NCBI GenBank assembly: GCA_964353455.1
Contig: CAYGWP010000602.1
Span: 1-9,992, forward strand
Origin: CAYGWP01 sp964353455
GTDB taxonomy: Bacteria; Planctomycetota; Phycisphaerae; FEN-1346
Direction of reading: 5' to 3'
DNA length: 9,992 nucleotides
In this document: in pieces, positions 5,774 through 9,992 of the stretch
Numbering within the stretch: position 1 is the first letter of the stretch
How the letters are laid out: every line of letters begins with the position of its first letter
Position numbers and translations under genes: made by a program
Notes under the pieces: generated by a model
The model's input: only the letters and a program-made list of their open reading frames with translations
The model's database searches: none
Told to the model about the DNA's origin: nothing

Positions 5774-7108
5774 TCACTTGGCGGCGGCGGCCTCGATCCG
5801 GTAGAGGTGCGTTTTGGTGCGGAGGATGAGGGCTTTGCCGGCCACGGCGGGCGAGGACATGAAGCCGCCGTCAAGCGCGTTCTTCGCGAGGACCTTGTAC
5901 GTGCGGCCGGCCTCGACCACGGTGGTCTTCCCCTGCTGGCTGAAGAAATAGATATGTCCGTCGGCGTAGATCGGCGAGGCGGCGTACTGGCCGCCGACTT
6001 GTTCGCGCCAGACCTGTTTGCCCGTGGCGGCCTCAAGGCACGTGGCGGCGCCGTCGTCGCTGACAAGGTACAGGAGGTCGCCCACGATGACGGGCGACGG
6101 CGTCTTGGGGGACTTCTCAAGTTTCCAGGCCACGTGCGTGTCGGTCACGTCGCCGCGGCCGCCGGGTCGGATGGCCCAGAGTTCCGGCTTGCCGAGGCCG
6201 GTGTGGATGAAGGCCAGGCCCTGGCCGAACACCGGGCGCAGCACGGACGTGTGTGCCGCGTGCCGGACCTTCCAGACTTCCTGCCCGGTGCGCGGATCGT
6301 ACGCGAAGACGCACATTGAGGCGGAACTGATCATGAGGGGGCGGCCGTCGAGGTCGATGATGAGGGGCGTGGAGAACGCCTTGCGCCTGTCGCCTTCGAA
6401 GAAGGGCCGACCAAACAGGTCAAGGTCGTCCCAGACGGTGGAGCGGTCGGTCTTCCAGACGGTGCGGCCGGTATTCTTGTCGAGGGCCGTGACGTACTGC
6501 ACGTCAACGCCGTCGAAGGTCAGGATCAGCAGATTCTCGAACAGGACAGGCGACGACCCCGGCCCGCGATAGTGGCGGCAGGGCAGGTCGCGGCGCTCCC
6601 ACAGGGGCTTGCCGGTGGCGGTGTCGAGGCAGGCCGTGCCGTAACTGCCGAAATGCACGTACACCCGCCCCGGCTCGATGACCGGCGACGGCGAGGCGTA
6701 CGAGTTGACGTTGTTCCCCAGCGGCTCGGGGTTCTCGGCGTGGAAGACATTGTTATTGAAGAGGATGCGCCCGGTCTGGGCGTCGATGCATAAGGCGAAG
6801 AAGTCTTTGCCATCCACGGTGGCGGTGGTGAGCCAGACCTGGCCGCCCATCACCACGGGCGTTGACCAGCCGGTGAGCGGGATGGCGGTCTTCCAGCAGA
6901 CGTTCTCGGTCTCGCCCCACGTAAGCGGCAGACCCAGGGCCGTGGCATCGCCCGGTGCGGCAGCAAGGCCGTTGCCCCGCGGACCGCGGAACTCTGGCCA
7001 ATCGGCCCGCGCCATAGGCGTGGCCAGGGCGAAAATTGCCGCCAACATGCAACCGATTGCCGACGTACTCAGGTTCAGCCTCCTCGACACCTGCCGAAAT
7101 AGTGCCAT
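5774..7108 (-). CDS. Secreted PQQ-like (BamB/quinoprotein-type) beta-propeller protein
   Basis: The 444-aa product starts with a Sec-type signal peptide: basic n-region RQVSRRL, hydrophobic core IGCMLAAIFALA, and a likely cut after PMARA at residue 35. The mature protein opens with DWPEFRGPRGNGL, the hallmark of planctomycete propeller proteins annotated PQQ-binding-like. Five blade motifs of the form (A/D)xxTGxxxW/F are visible: DAQTGRILF (109-117), DTATGKPLW (162-170), DKNTGRTVW (210-218), DPRTGQEVW (271-279) and EAATGKQVW (359-367). Such repeats build a propeller but do not prove PQQ binding or enzymatic activity, and no c-type haem CxxCH motif is seen. It probably works in the periplasm or at the cell surface. 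It lies 152 bp downstream of the PHP-like gene on the same strand. The ATG at 7108 has no clear Shine-Dalgarno sequence (GGGGAAG is about 19 nt upstream). The substrate is unknown. Confidence 0.88.
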   Translation of the reverse strand: MALFRQVSRRLNLSTSAIGCMLAAIFALATPMARADWPEFRGPRGNGLAAAPGDATALGLPLTWGETENVCWKTAIPLTGWSTPVVMGGQVWLTTATVDGKDFFALCIDAQTGRILFNNNVFHAENPEPLGNNVNSYASPSPVIEPGRVYVHFGSYGTACLDTATGKPLWERRDLPCRHYRGPGSSPVLFENLLILTFDGVDVQYVTALDKNTGRTVWKTDRSTVWDDLDLFGRPFFEGDRRKAFSTPLIIDLDGRPLMISSASMCVFAYDPRTGQEVWKVRHAAHTSVLRPVFGQGLAFIHTGLGKPELWAIRPGGRGDVTDTHVAWKLEKSPKTPSPVIVGDLLYLVSDDGAATCLEAATGKQVWREQVGGQYAASPIYADGHIYFFSQQGKTTVVEAGRTYKVLAKNALDGGFMSSPAVAGKALILRTKTHLYRIEAAAAK

Positions 7109-7225
7109 TTAATTGAATTACGGACGCTTCCCCTATATTCCATAACCGCTTGTAAGAGAATGCGTTACATCGCCGCATGGAACATGCTGAAGTGCGGGGA
7201 CGCGATACTCATCTCCCCCGCATTC

Positions 7226-7255
7226 TCAGCGGCCGGCGGGGCACGCGGCGGCTGA
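7226..7255 (-). terminator. Hairpin directly after the PHP-like gene
   Basis: Arms 7226-7235 and 7246-7255 pair at 9 of 10 positions, with one G-G mismatch and a 10-nt loop, starting 5 nt past the stop codon of the PHP-like gene. No U-tract follows on the - strand (gaatgcggggg). It may attenuate transcription or protect the 3' end rather than terminate, so cotranscription with the propeller gene stays possible. Confidence 0.35.
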
Positions 7256-7260
7256 AGGAA

Positions 7261-8874
7261 TCACCGGTCGGCCCGACGCTCGACCCAGATGGTGCTGGAC
7301 CAGGCCAGTTGGCCGTTGGCCTGCACCGCACGCACGTAGTACCAGTTGACGCCGTCTCCATCGTCCTCATCCGACACCGTAAATGACGTGTGATAGTGGT
7401 CGTGGAACACGAGGCGATGGAGCATCGCCGATTCCCTGGGAAAATCGCCGGTAAACAACATCTCCCCGCTCTCGGCCAACTGCTGGAACGTCTGCGAGAG
7501 CGATACCTTGGCCGGCGATTCCAGGTCAACCGTGATCCGCGTCTTCGGTCCGCCTCGCACCTTCAGGACCACGGCCTTGGTAGAATTGTCCTCGAACTGG
7601 TCGCGCCTGGCCGTAAACGACTTCACCTGGAGGAGCCGCTCGGACCGTGCGGCGATCCGGTCGCGCCGGTCCTCATCGAGAGGGGCCGAAGAGAAGCACG
7701 GTTGCACGGCATCCAGCGTGCCGCCATCGATCGCGACACGGATGTCCCACTCGCACACGCGGCTGGGGCCGAGCGCCGCCCAGGGTCCCCAGCCGTATTC
7801 AAGTCGGACGAGGACGGGTTGGTTCCAGCCTTCGGCCGTCGGCAGGCGATCCATGGGAAAGTTGCGGTGGAGCACGCGGTTGTTCTTGAGGAGTTCCACC
7901 CGGTCCAACTGGTCCCACCCGGTGACGGCGACCGCCAATTGGCGCCCGCGCGTGTATGGAAGTTCCTGGCCCATGAGGCGGCGGTTGAGCCGGAAATCCA
8001 GGCGGATGCGGTCGCCGGTCACGGCGTAGGTCCGCCGGTTGCGGAGGGCGTCGAAAATGGATTCCCGGTCGAGTTTGGCGGCAAGCACCGCCGCCAGCCC
8101 CTCGCGGTAGGCCCCGGGATAGCCGAGATGGTCATCGGTGCTGGCGACGACGCCCATCCGGTGACCGGCCGCAAGGAAGTGCTGGAGCGTGTTGCGGGTC
8201 CAGCGTCCGCCTTCCGAGTGGCGGATGTAGGGGGACGGCACCCGATCATGTTCCGCATTGCCCCACTCGGAGAAGATCTCGAGCACCGGCGACACCCGCG
8301 TGTCCCAATGGGCGGGGTTGGCCCCGCGGTGGTCCGAGTGATTGGCCGGATGGTGCGGGATCATGATCGCGCGGCGCTGCCTGGCAAACTCCTGGAACTC
8401 CCTGAGGTCGTCGATGCGGCGGTACTCGCCGTCCAGCGTCGGGAAGATGATGTGGTAATCCCCCATGTGCGTGGAATGCCACTCGAAGCCGACCATCGGC
8501 ACGAACGTCCCGGGGTTGTCGAACTTTCGCGCCGTCTCCAGGACTTCCGGCCAGCGGTCGCGGGTCACGTCGAAACCCTTGAGCCACTTGCTCTCGATGC
8601 CGTTCTCGTAGCGGCCGATGTCGGGCCAGTAGCCGTGCGGGGTGAAGGCGAAAAAATCCAGATGATTGCGCGCCACCTCAAACGCCCTCTCGAGCGATCC
8701 CTGGGCGTAGCCGACGTTGCTGTGGTTGTGCAGGTCGCCGAAATAGACGGAATAGTCGCCGGCTTCCGCCGGCGGATAGGCGGCCTGCGCCGCACGCGCT
8801 GCCAGCCAGCCCGCCGTCCCCATCGCGGCACTTCCCGCCAGCAACTGCCGCCGCGTGAACCCGTTGTTTCTCAT
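7261..8874 (-). CDS. Tat-exported PHP-like (DUF3604-type) metal-dependent hydrolase, function unknown
   Basis: The 537-aa product carries a twin-arginine signal (FTRRQLLAGSAAMG, residues 6-19) with a probable cut near AQA-AYPP (31/32). It is likely folded with its metals before export. The start at 8874 is preferred over the in-frame ATG at 8898 because GGAGG (8885-8889) lies 10 nt before it and the Tat motif then sits at the extreme N-terminus. Metal-site motifs of the PHP/polymerase-histidinol-phosphatase fold appear in order: GDLHNHS (46-52), FTPHG (78-82), GFEWH (129-133), IPHHPANHSDH (172-182), EIFSEWGN (199-206) and STDDHLG (245-251). The C-terminal third looks like a beta-rich domain (AVAVTGWDQLDRVELLKNN), as in DUF3604 proteins. 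A phosphoesterase or other hydrolase activity is plausible, but the substrate cannot be told. It is divergent from clpB and upstream of the propeller gene. Confidence 0.82.
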   Translation of the reverse strand: MRNNGFTRRQLLAGSAAMGTAGWLAARAAQAAYPPAEAGDYSVYFGDLHNHSNVGYAQGSLERAFEVARNHLDFFAFTPHGYWPDIGRYENGIESKWLKGFDVTRDRWPEVLETARKFDNPGTFVPMVGFEWHSTHMGDYHIIFPTLDGEYRRIDDLREFQEFARQRRAIMIPHHPANHSDHRGANPAHWDTRVSPVLEIFSEWGNAEHDRVPSPYIRHSEGGRWTRNTLQHFLAAGHRMGVVASTDDHLGYPGAYREGLAAVLAAKLDRESIFDALRNRRTYAVTGDRIRLDFRLNRRLMGQELPYTRGRQLAVAVTGWDQLDRVELLKNNRVLHRNFPMDRLPTAEGWNQPVLVRLEYGWGPWAALGPSRVCEWDIRVAIDGGTLDAVQPCFSSAPLDEDRRDRIAARSERLLQVKSFTARRDQFEDNSTKAVVLKVRGGPKTRITVDLESPAKVSLSQTFQQLAESGEMLFTGDFPRESAMLHRLVFHDHYHTSFTVSDEDDGDGVNWYYVRAVQANGQLAWSSTIWVERRADR

Positions 8875-9044
8875 GGTATCCCAACCTCCGCGTGCCATCT
8901 CTCATGCCATCAGGGATGGCCGCCTGTTTCCCCGCGCGCTCGGGCGCCGGCAGCCAGGGGCGGCTGCCCGGGGAGTGCTCCAATCGGCTCCGCGACAAGT
9001 TACTGCTTCGCGGCCTGATCGGCAACAGGATTCGAGCGATGCGG

Positions 9045-9056
9045 GTATTGCAATAC
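9045..9056. promoter_or_regulatory. 12-bp palindrome GTATTGCAATAC upstream of clpB
   Basis: This perfect 12-bp palindrome lies 17 bp before the candidate clpB -35 box, flanked by gcgg and ccccgc. An operator or a short hairpin is possible; the binding protein is unknown. Confidence 0.3.
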
Positions 9057-9072
9057 TCCCCGCCTTTCGGTC

Positions 9073-9101
9073 TTGACGGTGGAGGTTCGGACGTCCAGAA
9101 T
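9073..9101 (+). promoter_or_regulatory. Candidate clpB promoter, TTGACG-N17-CAGAAT
   Basis: The -35 TTGACG (9073-9078) matches five of six consensus bases and CAGAAT (9096-9101) matches four of six, with a 17-bp spacer. The start would be near 9108, leaving a leader of about 68 nt. A heat-shock sigma-32 signature is not apparent. Confidence 0.4.
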
Positions 9102-9175
9102 GACCAAACACCGGGGCGGCGGTCGCCGCGCCGACCGCGGGTTTCGTGTGTAAACTCTTCCAAGGATGATCAACA

Positions 9176-9992
9176 ATGGATTTGAATCGCCTGACCCAGA
9201 AGTGCCAGGAGGCGCTGCACGATGCGCAAGGACGGGCCGTCCGCATCGGGCACCAGGAGGTGGATGTGGAGCACCTCCTTGCGGCCCTGGCCGAGCAGCC
9301 CGAAGGACTGCTGCCGCGCCTCCTCGGGAAAATGGATGTGCCGGTCGATGCGCTGCGGGCGGAACTGGAGCGCGACCTGGAGCGCCGCCCGCGCGTCGGC
9401 GGGCCGGGCATCGAGCCGGGCAAGGTGTACCTGACGCGGCGGCTCTCGGAACTACTGGTGCGGGCCGAGGACGAGGCCAAGCGCCTGAAGGACGAGTACG
9501 TCTCGGTCGAGCACCTCGTGCTGGCGATGCTCGATGAGGGCGGCGCGCAGGCAGCGGCGCGGGCGATGGCCACGCTCGGCATCACGCGCGACAGGTTCCT
9601 GAAGGTCCTGTCGGAGGTGCGCGGCAGCCAGCGGATCCAGAGCGCGACGCCCGAAGGGACGTACGAGGCGCTCTCGCGGTACGGGCGGGACCTCGTCAAG
9701 GAAGCGCGGGCGGGGAAACTGGACCCGGTCATCGGGCGGGACGCCGAAATCCGCCGCGTCATCCGCATCCTGTCGCGCAAGACCAAGAACAACCCCGTCC
9801 TCATCGGCGAGCCCGGCGTCGGCAAGACCGCCATCGTCGAGGGCCTCGCCCAGCGGATCGTCAACGGCGACGTGCCGACGGTCCTGACCGGCAAGACGGT
9901 GATCGCCCTGGACATGGGGGCGCTGCTGGCCGGGACGAAGTTCCGCGGCGAGTTCGAGGACCGTCTCAAGGCCGTGCTCAAGGAAGTCACCG
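9176..9992 (+). CDS. clpB: ATP-dependent disaggregase ClpB, 3' end missing
   Basis: ClpB is the AAA+ hexameric disaggregase that works with DnaK in the cytoplasm to rescue aggregated proteins after stress. The first 272 codons are present; the frame runs off the right edge. The ATG at 9176 is preceded by AAGGA (9162-9166) with a 9-nt spacer. The N-terminal domain has the two Clp_N repeats (LTQKCQEALHDAQ near residues 6-18 with GHQEVDVEHLL at 25-35; LSELLVRAEDEAK with EYVSVEHLV at 107-115). The linker and first AAA+ module follow: LVKEARAGKLDPVIGRDAEI (173-192), Walker A GEPGVGKT (211-218) and GTKFRGEFEDRLK (253-265). The motif order and spacing fit ClpB better than ClpA or ClpC, though the diagnostic middle coiled-coil domain lies beyond the window. 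Confidence 0.92.
   Translation, partial: MDLNRLTQKCQEALHDAQGRAVRIGHQEVDVEHLLAALAEQPEGLLPRLLGKMDVPVDALRAELERDLERRPRVGGPGIEPGKVYLTRRLSELLVRAEDEAKRLKDEYVSVEHLVLAMLDEGGAQAAARAMATLGITRDRFLKVLSEVRGSQRIQSATPEGTYEALSRYGRDLVKEARAGKLDPVIGRDAEIRRVIRILSRKTKNNPVLIGEPGVGKTAIVEGLAQRIVNGDVPTVLTGKTVIALDMGALLAGTKFRGEFEDRLKAVLKEVT

Larger units (their letters stand above)
8875..9175. other. Divergent intergenic region between the PHP-like gene and clpB
   Basis: These 301 bp hold no credible gene. They contain a small hairpin gccatc-agg-gatggc (8906-8920), a GC-rich hairpin with arms ggcagcc (8949-8955) and ggctgcc (8962-8968), the palindrome GTATTGCAATAC, and a candidate clpB promoter. I found no CIRCE element, the HrcA inverted repeat TTAGCACTC-N9-GAGTGCTAA. 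Confidence 0.6.

Noticed and set aside
7390..9018. 542-codon + strand frame opposite the PHP-like gene
   Set aside because: It is a shadow frame in high-GC DNA. The - strand frame carries a Tat signal and ordered PHP metal motifs; the + strand product has no recognisable domain.
8902..9990. 362-codon - strand frame opposite clpB
   Set aside because: The + strand encodes clear ClpB motifs; the antisense product is low-complexity Ser/Arg-rich, typical of a shadow.

Overview
The window is GC-rich bacterial DNA, most likely chromosomal and most likely from a planctomycete or a close relative. Three things point that way: a secreted PQQ-like beta-propeller protein that opens with a WPEFRGPRGNG motif, a Tat-exported PHP/DUF3604-type protein beside it, and a long intergenic region full of short-period repeats of the kind I associate with planctomycete and related metagenome-derived genomes. 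The lineage is an inference from style; there is no rRNA here to settle it.

Layout: (1) 1-1682, the 3' three quarters of priA on the + strand, cut by the left edge. (2) 1683-2718, about 1 kb without a convincing gene. It holds three different 8-bp-period tandem arrays, a 7-bp-period array, a 48-nt near-perfect palindrome, a run of helically phased T-tracts, an 18-bp perfect GC palindrome, a dispersed-repeat-like inverted repeat and at least one good promoter. (3) 2689-5610, a compact type II restriction-modification module: a gamma-class N6-adenine methyltransferase (+ strand) converging on a restriction endonuclease that resembles the AccI family (- strand). The endonuclease is translationally coupled (ATGA) to an upstream small XRE/controller-type regulator. 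M and R overlap tail to tail by 92 bp. The same 15-nt sequence, centred on the palindrome CTATATATAG, sits at the promoter of M and at the promoter region of the regulator, so one protein probably controls both ends of the module. (4) 5645-8874, two - strand genes for exported proteins: a Tat-dependent PHP-like metalloprotein upstream, then a secreted PQQ-like propeller protein followed by a good intrinsic terminator. (5) 8875-9175, a divergent intergenic region. (6) 9176-9992, the 5' part of clpB on the + strand, cut by the right edge.

The best lead is the R-M module: its control logic (shared operator, coupled C-R, antisense M/R overlap) can be read directly from the sequence. A hand scan of the + strand found no GTMKAC site anywhere in the window, which fits AccI-like specificity. 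The second lead is the repeat-laden region next to it, whose palindrome and curved-DNA signal are not explained by any gene.
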